A stretch of 64,000 bases of DNA from Gonocerus acuteangulatus (lineage: Eukaryota > Arthropoda > Insecta > Hemiptera > Coreidae). A program made the position numbers and the translations under genes. Location of the stretch: the NCBI GenBank assembly GCA_946811695.1, contig OX328125.1, forward strand, positions 96,298,260 to 96,362,259. Direction: 5' to 3'. This document shows positions 54,910-64,000 of the stretch, in pieces. Position 1 is the stretch's first letter; each line of letters begins with the position of its first letter. The notes under the pieces were generated by a model that saw nothing but the letters and a program-made list of their open reading frames with translations, was not told where the DNA came from and ran no database searches.

Positions 54910-56105
54910 ATTAGAGTGAAGAGAAATTCAGCTATAACAGTTACTTTAGACATTGCATCAGGTGCATTCTTCAATTTTTCTATTAAAATTTTTATATTTT
55001 GCACAAGACTACCTAAATTAATTGAACTACAAATATTTTTCAAGTCTTTGAATAGATCAGTAAATGATAGATTAGAGTCGTCTTTCATACCTCTAGGACT
55101 TGCCCATACTGAAGGTCGGGGAGCTGTTTCGGTGTTTGAGAGAGCAGGAAACTCCGCATCATTCCGTTTGAATTCGTTTCTACGAGTAGACGTGCCTTTA
55201 GGTGGTGTAGCAGCCTTCATCTTCATTTTATCCATGAAAACAGGACAGCTTCGGTGATTAGCAGTGTGTTTGCCGCTACAGTTAGCACAAGTTGGGCTAG
55301 AATCTGCAGGAATAGGGCATTCGTTTGAAATATGCTCACCAGCACACTTCACGCACTTCGGTTTTCGATAACAATGTTTGGCTAAGTGAAAAAATGACTG
55401 ACATTTAAAGCATTGGATAACTCCATTACTATGCTTGTATCGATCCCATGAAACTATGCAATGACAAACAGACTTAGTCTTCTTAATGTCTTTCATAGAG
55501 GTAGTGCTTTTAAAAGTGACTACATAGAGAGGATATAGAATATACGAGTCCTCCCACGTTTTTTTCTTCATTTGTACAACCTTCAACACATCAAGATTCT
55601 TGGTCTTCAGGTCGTTGAAAATTTCTTCAGTTGACACGTTCGGTGGTATGTTCCGAAGAACGACTGTTTTGTTAGCTTCATCCTTGAATGTGTATGTGTG
55701 ACATTCAAGCCCCGCAGTTTTTACATCACTTAGAATTAAATTATAGTCTTCTTTACAGCCAGGGAAAAAAATAAGTCTATTTTTTCTATATTTGATGGTA
55801 AATTCTGTTTTGCAATTTTTGCGGAGGCTTGCCAGCGTCTGGGTATGGTTTTTGATGTAACTGTACACTACGATAGGCGGAATATTCCGTGCATTCTGTG
55901 ATATTTTTGAAGTACCAGCTTCTGGTGGATTGATTGTTGTGTCATCATCCATGGATTCTTCCAAGTCCGACAGCATTTCATATTTATTTGATGTTGATAT
56001 AGTGAACTGATTTTCGGCGTCACTATTTTTCTTCCGTTTTTTATTGACGGCTGCAGTCTCATTATTAAGCGAGAACTGGCCCGGTGAAATGCCATGTAAT
56101 GACAT
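54906..56105 (-). CDS. LINE ORF1: Gag-like RNA-binding protein with three zinc knuckles
   Basis: 399 residues. A basic, acidic-patched N-terminus (NKKRKK near 21-26, DLEESMDDD near 47-55) is followed by the PRE_C2HC-type domain (about 100-225, with VVLRNIPPNVSTEEI at 148-162). Then come three knuckles: C232-X2-C235-X4-H240-X4-C245, C251-X2-C254-X3-H258-X4-C263 and C273-X2-C276-X3-H280-X6-C287. The C-terminal tail is polar. This is the usual architecture of jockey-clade ORF1 proteins, which coat LINE RNA and guide the complex to the nucleus. The start at 56105 is the first ATG after the putative promoter. The stop overlaps the ORF2 start by 4 nt. Confidence 0.9.
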   Translation of the reverse strand: MSLHGISPGQFSLNNETAAVNKKRKKNSDAENQFTISTSNKYEMLSDLEESMDDDTTINPPEAGTSKISQNARNIPPIVVYSYIKNHTQTLASLRKNCKTEFTIKYRKNRLIFFPGCKEDYNLILSDVKTAGLECHTYTFKDEANKTVVLRNIPPNVSTEEIFNDLKTKNLDVLKVVQMKKKTWEDSYILYPLYVVTFKSTTSMKDIKKTKSVCHCIVSWDRYKHSNGVIQCFKCQSFFHLAKHCYRKPKCVKCAGEHISNECPIPADSSPTCANCSGKHTANHRSCPVFMDKMKMKAATPPKGTSTRRNEFKRNDAEFPALSNTETAPRPSVWASPRGMKDDSNLSFTDLFKDLKNICSSINLGSLVQNIKILIEKLKNAPDAMSKVTVIAEFLFTLI

Positions 56106-56230
56106 TTCGACCGAGTATCGTCGAGACTACTTCTATTTTAAAGACGAAATTCACTTGAGAGAAATAGATTCAGTATTAGGTAAGGGAAACAAGCACGAGC
56201 TGGGAATAGATAAGAGAGCACTCACTAATC

Positions 56231-56265
56231 CCGTCCGTACTCTACCGCTCCTAACACGAAACTGA
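56231..56265 (-). promoter_or_regulatory. Inr + DPE internal promoter of the LINE
   Basis: On the minus strand TCAGTT (56265-56260) matches the arthropod initiator TCAKTY with A+1 at 56263. GGACG at 56236-56232 occupies exactly +28 to +32 and matches the downstream promoter element RGWYV. Jockey-type LINEs are known to use TATA-less Inr/DPE promoters at their very 5' end, so this also marks the copy as 5'-complete. Confidence 0.7.
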
Positions 56266-56286
56266 CATGTTCTTATTTATTTAAAT

Positions 56287-56500
56287 TTGAACATATGTTT
56301 TTATTTAAAAATGAATTAGCGTTAAGGAAGTGAAAAAGACCCGAAAAGTGTTGTTTTTAGACTTTTTCGGGCAATTTTTTAAATTTTTCTCTCCGTAAGA
56401 ACCATCCTCGTAGTTTAAGGAATATTACAAAAAAAGAATTAGCGAAATCGGTTCAGTTGTTCTCGAGATTTCCGCTTACCATCACATTTAGCGATTCATT
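56287..56500 (+). repeat. Direct repeat, copy 1 (LINE-tail-like sequence)
   Basis: About 210 bp, from GAACATATGTTTTTATTTAA through GTTAAGGAAGTGAAAAA and GAACCATCCTCGTAGTT to TTTCCGCTTACCATCACATTTAGCGATTCATTTT. It recurs almost identically at 57966-58180, where it ends TATATAATAGAT. The ending resembles 3' tails of RTE-like LINEs common in insects; that assignment is tentative. Confidence 0.85.
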
Positions 56501-56740
56501 TTAGCACTTTCCTCCGAAGGAAAGTAGCTATTGAGGTTGGACTCATAACGGAATTTTTGAAAAATTTCTTCAAATCTTTATCGATCCTACCTAGTAGACA
56601 CCGAAAATGACCCCTGTTAAAATATATATATATGTCTGTTAACCCGATAGGGGCCAGAGTTTTTGTTTTTTTTCACGAAACTTGGTATATAGCATTCAAT
56701 TAGCAAACGATTGAACGAGTTCGTTAACGAACAAAGTCGG
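56500..56740 (+). mobile_element. Family A relative, degenerate
   Basis: TTTAGCACTTTCCTCCGAAGGAAAG, a short (TA)n with TGTCTGTTAACCCG, CACGAAACTTGGTA and GAGTTCGTTAACGA follow the order of family A 5' segments, strongly diverged. Confidence 0.45.
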
Positions 56741-57510
56741 TCCACCCAGGACGTATACCGCGTTTCGTAACTAATATACTCATACCGGTCGTAATCGACC
56801 GGTATGAGTATATTAGTAATTTGGGTCCGGAGTAAACCCCCCCTTCTAATGAACCAATTTAGTTTATTTTTAAAACACATATTTACCTGTAGATTACCAC
56901 TACGAATACCGAGTTTCGTCGAAATATACCAAAAATCACGGCTGGTAGTGGCGAATTGGTATTGTGGGTCCGGAGTAAACCCCCCCCCCCTCCTAATGAA
57001 CCGATTTAGTTCATTTTTATATCTCATTTTTCTTTCTATATTACCACTACGAATACCAAGTTTCGTAGAAATATAACAAATATTACGGCTGACATGGACA
57101 AATTAGTGTTTTGGGTTCGGGGTAAACCCCCCCTACCCCGAACCCAAAACACTAATTTGACTACGTCAGCCGTAATATTTGTTATATTTCAACAAAACTT
57201 GGTATTCGTAGTGGTAATATAGAGAGAAAAGTGAGATATAAAAATGAACTAAATCGGTTCATTAGAAGGGGGGGTTTACTCCGGACCCACAATACCATTT
57301 CGCCACTACCAGCCGTGATTTTTGGTATATTTCGACGAAAGTCGATATTCGTAGTGGTAATCTACAGGTAAATATGTGTTGTAAAAATAAACTAAATAGG
57401 TTCATTAGAAGGGGGGGGGGTTTACTCCGGACCCAAATTCCTAATATACTCATACCGGTCGTAATTTCTGCTGTATTGTAACGAAACGCGGTATACGTCG
57501 TGGGTAACTC
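56740..57510. repeat. Large palindrome of tandem 157-bp-type units
   Basis: The centre lies in GGGGTAAACCCCCCCTACCCC near 57127. Each arm holds two to three tandem units of about 157 bp that begin near CCGTAATTTTTGGTATATTTCGACG and end in GGGGTTTACTCCGGACCC. A second perfect palindrome of 22-bp arms (ACTAATATACTCATACCGGTCG around TAAT) sits at 56769-56816. Frames across it are shadows of the repeat. Confidence 0.85.
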
Positions 57511-57965
57511 ATGAGAAAGAAGTGTTGTAAAAATGAGCTGAATCAGTCAATCGGAAAGGGGGGTTTACTTTGTAATATATTTCAATAGAAAAGCCCGCCA
57601 GACGTAGGTTCACAAAGCCGCCGCAAGGAGCGCTTTCTACCACTAGAGTGACTGTATCCTGTTGCTGCGTTAGATCAAAATAGGATAATATGAGGTTTTT
57701 TGTATTTATTACGTAGTGTAATAGGTACCATGTGTAAACATAACTCTGGAAGCAAATTAATAATTGATCACTTACTCATTACACATTTAAAAGAGAACTA
57801 TTCATGTTTTTATTTTATTTATGTAGGATATTTCAAGCAAATTGTTCTGGAAAGCAGTCTACACTACCCAAATTCTGAGGAAAGTGCTTAGTTATGCTGC
57901 TCCTGCGTGACAGACTTTTTATATAATAGATATACAAATATGTTAACTGTTAAAAATATTTTAAT

Positions 57966-58180
57966 TGAGAACATATGTTTTTGTTTAAAAATCAATTTGC
58001 GTTAAGGAAGTGAAAAATACCCGAAAAGTGTTGTTTTTAGAATTTGTTGGGCAATTTTTTAAATTTTTCTCTCCATAAGAACCATCCTCGTAGTTCAAGG
58101 AATATTATAAAAAAAGAATTAGCGAAATCGGTTCAATGGTTCTCGAGATTTCCGCTTACCAACACATTTAGCGATTCATT
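57966..58180 (+). repeat. Direct repeat, copy 2
   Basis: Near-identical to 56287-56500 with a handful of substitutions, and with an intact TATATAATAGAT end. The two copies bracket the palindromic array. Confidence 0.85.
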
Positions 58181-58184
58181 TTTA

Positions 58185-58665
58185 TATAATAGATTTTCAT
58201 TCCAGATACACTTTTTGGGCGTATTTTGACTTGGGAAATCGAATAAATCAGGGTTTAAGGCGATATCTTTTGCCGTTTTCTAGTGGATACAACTAGAAAT
58301 TCCGTTATACTCATTATTTGTATCCGATTAAGGCCCATTAAGTTGAATATTTTTCAAGAAATTATCAAATCTTCCAAAATAAAACGTGAAAATGTAGGTT
58401 ACGTTTGGTGCTGAGAAAGTATTAGAAAAAAATATTTATGCTCAGATATGAGCAAATTTGAGATGTTCCTATATTTTATTAAATACCTTGAAAACGGTTA
58501 AAAAAAATCGTGCAAGCGGAAAGCAATCAATTGAAAGTTTAATAAATATCCTACAAAAAAGGTTCATATACAATTTTCGCTAGGGCGTTCTCAGGCAGTG
58601 AACTTGGTGCTTCAATTCGGAAACTCGCTTAGATGACGCAGCTCTTGCGAATCTGACGTTCATGT
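58185..58665 (+). mobile_element. Family A relative, 3' part
   Basis: TTTTTGGGCGTATTTTGACT, GGCGATATCTTTTGCCGTTTTC, ATCGTGCAAGCGGAAAGCAATC and GACGCAGCTCTTGCGAATCTGACGTT parallel the family A middle and 3' end (GATGCTGCAGTTCATGCGAGTCGGACTTT). Confidence 0.6.
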
Positions 58666-58739
58666 GTAATTTCCTTATTGATTTTTGTAACTTTTTCCTC
58701 GATATTTTTTTATTTCATATTTTATAAGAACTATTAATA

Positions 58740-58805
58740 GTTTAGTTTCTTTTTTTTTCCCTTAACGGCGCATCAACTATTTTGCTTTTAGCGCCGAATA
58801 TAATC
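58740..58805 (-). mobile_element. SINE 3' tail with poly(A)
   Basis: Minus strand TTCGGCGCTAAAAGCAAAATAG, then TTGATGCGCCGTTAAGGGAAAAAAAA, is the same tail as behind the 5S-derived SINE at 44152 (GGCGCTAATAGCCAAATAGT, then TGACGCGCC). The head is not 5S-like here. Confidence 0.7.
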
Positions 58806-58806
58806 T

Positions 58807-59232
58807 GATTGTGACGGCCTTATCAAATTGCATATTATTTTGATAATTTACACTCCTGACGAGTGAAGGGGAGAGTTCAAATCACCGGTTGTTGAGTGTG
58901 ATACATATAATAGTTTAGTTGAGTGTGATATATATAATAGTTTAGTTGTGAGCGTTTCAAGAAAATTGGAAGAAATTATTATTGTAGTACCTATTGTAGT
59001 GCTCCGCTAAATAAATAAATATATAAAATTCAGAAAATATATAATTAAACATTATAATACCATTTTTTTTTTTGTGTATGTAACTTATGGGTTATGAAAT
59101 TCTGACATTTCTCTTAGGACTGACATTTGGTCAAACTCAACAACCGGTGATTTGAACTCTCCCCTTGACTCCTCAGGAGTGTAAATTATCAAAATAATAT
59201 GCAATTTGATAAGGCCGTCACAATCAGATCGT
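58807..59232. repeat. Inverted repeat pair of about 95 bp
   Basis: 58807-58900 (CTGATTGTGACGGCCTTATC, AATTTACACTCCTGACGAGTG, GGGGAGAGTTCAAATCACCG) recurs in reverse complement at 59135-59232. The block contains a weak tRNA-like arm pattern (CACTC..GAGTG followed by GAGTTCAAATCAC). Confidence 0.7.
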
Positions 59233-59654
59233 TCAACCGGTAGCAAACACCAATTACCGATTAGCCTTAAATTTTCTAACATTTAGGATAGAAAAAGTAA
59301 ACGGCCGGGCGAAAATTTCTTTACATCGAATCAAAAAAGAAAATAATGATCTTACAAGAATACAATAGTGCTGACCATGGATCGGTGGAACCTTCGAAGA
59401 TAAACAGTGTGACTAAACACAAACAAATACATTCTTCAAAGAAATCCAGAGAATATGTTATATGCGAAGTACATATTTATAAAATAGGTTACATACATCA
59501 TGTAAAAGGATTTTCTTTGTATTTCGACATTTCTTTTTTTTTTTTAAGAAGATATTTTACCTATGATAAATTTAAATAAAGGCCACTCCTAAATCAGGTA
59601 ACATCAATGATAAGAAAAAAAATTGCTTTTATGTATTTATGTTATTATATTACT

Positions 59655-59770
59655 GTAACTGAATGGGTGACCGACCACGAGCTGTTGACACTATAAAACG
59701 GTGGCAACCTGTAGATAGCCTAGCATATATATTCAATATATTGGTGCTAATACCCTAGTAGTCGATGCAC

Positions 59771-59802
<32 letters not shown>
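59655..59802 (+). mobile_element. 5S-derived SINE, 5'-truncated, with poly(A)
   Basis: It begins inside the 5S part (GTAACTGAATGGGTGACCGACCACGAGCTGTTG) and continues GGTGGCAACCTGTAGATAGC and GGTGCTAATACCCTAGTAGT, then CGATGCACC and about 30 A. GGTGC/GCACC again closes a terminal hairpin, with bases different from the GGCGC/GCGCC of the 44-kb copy. Confidence 0.75.
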
Positions 59803-59803
<1 letters not shown>

Positions 59804-59864
59804 GTCAAATACCATTTCAACTATGATGGTTGATGTTGAATTACTAGAAATAAGCTGTTTTGTC

Positions 59865-59950
59865 CCTCACAGATTTTACCCTACGCCTGGTAATGTACAG
59901 CCTCCTCACCCATCAGCATCCCCAATCAGAACACTTCTTGGTAATGCTCG
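59865..59950 (+). mobile_element. Repeat shared with 11640-11740
   Basis: CAGCCTCCTCACCCATCAGC and ATCCCCAATCAGAACACTTC match the block upstream of the Helitron-like end at 11914. Confidence 0.5.
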
Positions 59951-60080
59951 CAAATATAATGGGTGTTTCTAAATGACATCTTACATTTTCGTACATTTAT
60001 TGTTGACAACGAATTTTAACCTGTACTGGTATAACTCGAGTTACTGCCAACCTATAGATAACGGGTTATCTCTAGGTTAT

Positions 60081-60125
60081 ATGTTTCTTGACACTTGTCC
60101 GGAACGCTCTAGTGTCAAGAAACAT
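60081..60125. repeat. Perfect 15-bp hairpin
   Basis: ATGTTTCTTGACACT (60081-60095) pairs perfectly with AGTGTCAAGAAACAT (60111-60125) across a 15-nt loop. Just upstream lies a fragment of the SINE tail (CCAACCTATAGATAACGGG). Confidence 0.8.
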
Positions 60126-60179
60126 TATACTTTAATTACTATATATTTGTTTTTTTTTCTTTTCTTCATATATACATTT

Positions 60180-60330
60180 ATGATGTTTTTTCGGGTCGAG
60201 GTTAACTCACAAGGGGAGTAAGTAGTGGTCGGGTCACCTATATGGTCCAATTTTTGCTGGTAATTCTGCATCGAAAAATAGTCACTCGTGTCCGAGCGTT
60301 TCGTCCAATGCGCCTTAGGAGTTGAGAAAT
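60180..60330 (-). mobile_element. Family C repeat, second copy
   Basis: Minus strand CCTAAGGCGCATTGGACGAA, ACGCTCGGACACGAGTG, TATTTTTCGATGCAGAAT and TTACTCCCCTTGTGAGTT match 51715-51880. Confidence 0.65.
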
Positions 60331-60879
60331 AAAATAAAATAGGTTTAAAATTCTTTATTTTTATGTCGAATTTGGAATGATATCCACATAATTCGTATAG
60401 GTACCAATTAATGTGTTTAGAGATTAGATTAAAGGAAAAATAAAATCATGAAACAATAATTTGTTGATTTAAAATCAGCACCCCGAACAACCCTAATGTT
60501 GTCAATATCATTGAAAACGAGAAATCTACGTGCTATAATTTACGTGACGTTTTGAAATTCAATATTTGAGATAATCCTGTTTTTACCTCCTTGGGTTCTT
60601 CGAAAAGAAAATAGCTTCCATTTCCTAACTACATAAATAAGCATTGTGTTAGCTCTGAAGATACTTGTATGAAATTGCTCTCGAAATAAAAATAAAATTT
60701 AAACTGTTTTGCATATAATATTTATTCCAGAACACGCAGAAACACCCCGATTGAAAGAAAGTTTCGTGTGAGGACATCAACAATACCTGTATCTCATTAT
60801 ATTACGACGTTTTATCATTCTAACATACACAGTTATGATTTGGAAAGCAAAGAAATACTAGTCTTGGATCTCCCCGTTT

Positions 60880-61080
60880 TTTTAGTGGCTAATGCCGTAG
60901 ATTAGCCTGTAGCAAGTCGACTTTTCTGATTTGAGGACCCAATGAAAAATTTCCAGCTACACCATTGTCGTTTAAGAAGGATGATAACCTATAGATAGCC
61001 TTTCAATCCAATTACCTACCCGCTGCACGAAACTCAACAAAATGAGTGATATTTAGCACTAATGGTCTAGTTGCCGGTGC
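60880..61080 (+). mobile_element. Degenerate tRNA-derived SINE
   Basis: TTTTTAGTGGCTAATGCCGTAG (A-box-like), AGCAAGTCGACTTTTCTG, then GATGATAACCTATAGATAGC and a GCACTAATGG..GCCGGTGC ending that resembles the SINE tail. The B box is not preserved. Confidence 0.45.
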
Positions 61081-61264
61081 TAAAGTGATATTTTTGAAGG
61101 GAAATTCCACATAGCAGTTGGAAATAACCAATTCACTCAGTACCTTGTTTTCCGCACGTACCTTGTACAAAATAATACATAAAAAAATCTTTCACCTTAT
61201 TGCATATATTGAGAAATTTATTTTACTGTTATTTATTTATTTAAATTTTAATTTCCACTTATAA

Positions 61265-61412
61265 ACAGGTTATTTACAGGTTACTAGCCTTTTTTACCAA
61301 GATTAGAGCTGTTCGATAGAACAACCGATTCCCCTAGTGGGAATCGAACCCACGACCACAGGAAAGGAGTGCTCACGCCTTATCACCCATGGCGTTCGGG
61401 TTTCCTGACTGT
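61265..61412 (-). mobile_element. tRNA-derived SINE with perfect B box
   Basis: Minus strand: CAGGAAACCCGAACGCCATGG, GATAAGGCGTGAGCACTCC, then GTGGGTTCGATTCCCACTAGG. The B box GGTTCGATTCC at 61340-61350 is a consensus match. The tail GGCTAGTAACCTGTAAATAACCTG follows. Same family as 28240-28433 with a different linker. Confidence 0.7.
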
Positions 61413-61691
61413 TAAACCCTTTTAAAGATATTTGGAATAAGCGTTGAAAGAAAAATAACAGCCCGAAACGTTGGATAACACAAAGTCTTAGGGAATTTCT
61501 TGCTGCACCACGGATGTTAAGCAAGGTTGTAAATCTATAGATGGCACGGATTAATGAAAAAAAACCTGAAGTCGTCCTGTCGAAAATTTCTTGTCAATCA
61601 TTTTTGTAGAAAATGCATTGACCTTTCGTCTGGTTGTTTAGGCAACTAAAAAAAAAAAATAGACTAACAATTTATAATTTTGTTTAAGAAT

Positions 61692-61953
61692 AATTGGAGG
61701 GGTAGGGCGCCAAAATAGCGCCAAGTAACATTTTTAACAAAACTTAACTGTAGCTGCTACATGCTGGATGTGGGACTATCAGGCTATGATGCAAATGCTA
61801 CTAAAATATGACTACAAGCTCTGTATGCTAATTAATCTTGTTGTCACAAACCATATCAACTGATAGTCCTACATAATATCCAACATATAGCAGCTACAGT
61901 GGCGTTTGTTAAAAATGTTGCTTGGCACTATTTTGCCCGGACCCCTTCAATTG
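61692..61953. mobile_element. MITE with about 90-bp TIRs
   Basis: GGAGGGGTAGGGCGCCAAAATAGCGCCAAGTAACATTTTTAACAAA and CTGTAGCTGCTACATG at the left are mirrored at the right (CATATAGCAGCTACAG, TTTGTTAAAAATGTTGCTTGG, CTATTTTGCCCGGACCCCTTC). No ORF. Superfamily unknown. Confidence 0.75.
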
Positions 61954-62294
61954 AAATATTAATACCCAATTCACATTTCATTCAAAACATTTGACAAAGA
62001 GGTGAGGATTTTTCGGCAAATATTCTGAACACAATTCGAGAATCTAGAAAGATTTTCATTTCATTAAGATGATCTATTTCAATTATCCCTAAACAAAATT
62101 TTAAATTTTTTGTATATACATTTTTATTTCACATAATTTATACTTCCTTTCATGTACTCTATTATTTAATTTTTTTTCTGCACTTCACATAATTTTTAGA
62201 CAAATATACATTTGTTAAATAAACTGTAGCCAGAAATAGCATTTACCTCTGCTAAAACACATATTAAACAAGGGAAGAAAATTGCTGGAGTGTA

Positions 62295-62475
62295 GTTACA
62301 TCTGCCTCGGCGGCACGACCGAAGCATTAGTGAACGCTATTCAAAAAGCATTGCGAAAGTGTGCTACCTACCTCCTTGGAGCAGCGCCTACCTCGCTGGA
62401 GGCTTTGCCTTCGGCCCATTCCGTCTAAGCCCTCCGATCTTTCACGAAGCGTGTATCGCAACCGGGCATATACAC
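62295..62475. other. GC-rich unexplained segment
   Basis: A GC-rich stretch (GCCTCGGCGGCACGACCGAAG, ACCTCGCTGGAGGCTTTGCC) with a stop-free plus-strand frame of about 70 codons but no Met, splice site or domain that I can defend. Could be an old repeat or exon fragment. Confidence 0.3.
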
Positions 62476-64000
62476 CTCTCTTACTACATGGCATAATCGA
62501 TTCCTTTAAAAGACTTCATGTGTTTTGACATTGTAATAAGAGCTTATAAAAATTTTCCCTTCAAAGAGATGTATAGCTGTCTGAAAGCATTGGAGTTTTA
62601 TGAAATACATCTTAACTTTCTTCCAACAATTCAGCTGTAATTTTCTTGTCATAGTTTTCAAGGCATTTATTAATCCTATGATTCAAAGCAAGCTTATTTA
62701 TGTTATTACAAGTTCTTCGAAAATATATTTTTCTAATATTTGTGCTAATATCTGCTGAATCAGTAAATTTTCATGAACAATAAAGTAGATCACCAAAGCT
62801 AAGCAACGTTGTAAACTGTGGCAAACAACTAAAGAAATCTAAAATACTAATAATATAACTAGTACTAATAAAATACTAGTAATAATAACTGTTACAGTGA
62901 AAAGAATGAAACCATATTCGCTTCTCCCATACAAAACATTTTTTAATGCTGATATTATATTTTTTGTCGCTGCTGTAATATTATTCCACTTTTCGTAGAA
63001 TTTTTTGAGCTTGTCACAGTACGTTCGATTAACCGGTGTTCTTCATATTTTAAGTGCACATAAAGACGAACTACTTTATAACAGTAGCTCCCCTAACAAT
63101 TAAATAACACAGAGAATTCAAATTTAAAGCAAGATTTTAATTTATGTCAACACTCTGGTAAAATATTAAAATAAAAAAAATGTTGCTAGTTCGGTTTCGT
63201 TACAGTTTTTATTTTTATAATATATTGCCTCAATTCATGTCTTTAGACAATGTACTTTTTTTAATAAGAATCGTATAAAATGAATGCAATTCGGAAAATG
63301 TAGTTCTTGTTTATAGGGCAATTTTTCATCAAGCATGACATAAATATTTCAAATAATAATAACCGATTATTTTTTATTCGGTCTTATCGTCTTACTTCCT
63401 ACCACATGTGGTATCCTAGATAGGATAGGAGAGGCACTCAGAAAAACTACTATGAAATCAATCAAACTGGATTTGAGCTAGGTATTTTTGGGTCCAAATT
63501 CTAAATTTAACTGAATTAAACTGCTTCCCATATTTTTTCCAGTGTATTCCTTTATTCTAAATCGAATGAGACCAACGTTAATTCAATGAGATCAGTCGTT
63601 CAAAAGATATTGAATACATATGGCCCCTCTCCTGAGTTCTATGGAAACAGACTCCTCTTAATCGGCCCCTACACGGTCAGTAATAATGACATTATCAGTA
63701 ATGTCATTACTATTCAACTCTCGTCATTCCATATCATCATTACCATGTACACCTTACACCGTCATTCCACGGAGCATTTTTAATGTCATTACTTTACTTC
63801 AGTATGCATTGTGATCTCCGTGGCAGAAGCGTTTTGTTAATAATGGATCCTCGCAAAGTCGCCTGTGTAGCTATAATTGCGACACTAGCCACAAAAAAAC
63901 ATGTGAAACGTTCGTAAAGGCCTTAATATGACACATATCCTTCCAATCGGGGCGTTTCCAAGTGTTCTGCGACCGAGGTTATGTGCAAAAAAGTTTACAT
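62476..64000. other. AT-rich region without recognised gene
   Basis: Only a small perfect hairpin is notable: TAATGACATTA (63684-63694) with TAATGTCATTA (63699-63709) across TCAG. No supported coding sequence to the end of the window. Confidence 0.45.

Larger units (their letters stand above)
51971..56268 (-). mobile_element. Apparently full-length jockey-type LINE
   Basis: About 4.3 kb, read on the minus strand: 5' UTR with Inr/DPE promoter, ORF1 (399 codons), ORF2 (914 codons), 3' UTR with AATAAA (51993-51998) and a short CTTTTTATC-repeat tail at 51971-51989. The direct repeat GTTCTTAT lies at 51963-51970 and 56269-56276 and is a plausible 8-bp target duplication. Both ORFs are free of stops and frameshifts, so the copy is young and might be competent. 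Confidence 0.85.

Noticed and set aside
54901..55257. Plus-strand frame opposite LINE ORF1 and ORF2
   Set aside because: Shadow of the minus-strand LINE genes. The same applies to the other plus-strand frames between 52200 and 56100.
60650..60700. CTGAAGATACTTG..CTCTCGAAATAAA as a further motif
   Set aside because: The hairpin between core and GAAA does not form.

Overview
This is a eukaryotic window, AT-rich and intron- or intergene-like, and almost certainly from an arthropod genome, most likely an insect. The evidence is jockey-type LINEs, mariner, hAT and PIF/Harbinger remnants, Penelope-like (PLE) fragments, 5S- and tRNA-derived SINEs, dense (TA)n microsatellites, and short exons bounded by GT/AG rather than bacterial operons. 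I see no bacterial gene, CRISPR array or functional rRNA/tRNA gene. The species cannot be named from the sequence. Two host-gene traces are supported. One is a short minus-strand exon near 37.4 kb that reads like the FH3/GBD region of an INF2/formin-3 type formin. The other is a plus-strand first exon near 45.6 kb that reads like the start of a THAP zinc finger. If the formin exon is real, much of the window is intron of that gene. | Layout: 0-5 kb holds a long symmetric inverted repeat with a perfect 23-bp stem, two copies of a small TIR element, and a 700-bp palindrome made of two mariner 3' halves with TA duplications. 5.7-6.5 kb is a 29-bp satellite organised as an 87-bp trimer. 6.5-8.1 kb holds a Harbinger-type MITE and a Harbinger transposase remnant. 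8.4-8.9 kb is a PLE endonuclease fragment between (TA)n tracts. 11.6-15.5 kb is scattered repeat debris with a 5S-derived SINE. 17.2-19.0 kb has two hammerhead-like motif sites. 19.5-22.5 and 32.2-35.2 kb are two roughly 3-kb copies of one noncoding repeat ('family A'). 23.6-24.4 kb is a hammerhead-motif element with 15-bp target duplications. 26 kb is an RTE-like LINE tail. 27.7-31.4 kb is a long-TIR element next to a 5'-truncated jockey-type LINE with a 12-bp duplication. 36.1-36.8 kb is a hAT transposase interrupted by a reverse-transcriptase fragment. 40.3-42.7 kb holds two TIR elements. 43.7-44.3 kb is a mariner fragment joined to a 5S SINE. 49.4-50.3 kb is a LINE C-terminus. 52.0-56.3 kb is an apparently full-length, intact two-ORF jockey-type LINE. 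56.3-58.2 kb is a large palindromic array bracketed by direct repeats. 58-62 kb is SINE and MITE debris. | How the parts relate: the intact LINE could still supply reverse transcriptase and shows a plausible internal Inr+DPE promoter. SINEs with two different pol III heads (5S and tRNA) share one 3' tail, as expected if one LINE machinery copies both. The most unusual signal is a recurrent RNA-like motif: CTGANGA, one purine, a hairpin, GAAA, a short self-complementary step, then TH. It occurs at six or seven separate places on both strands with stems I and II that change in a compensatory way. It resembles a minimal type-I hammerhead ribozyme of the kind known from PLEs, but carries a constant extra purine. 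It lies beside a PLE endonuclease fragment in one case and inside two elements with 15-bp target duplications in two others.
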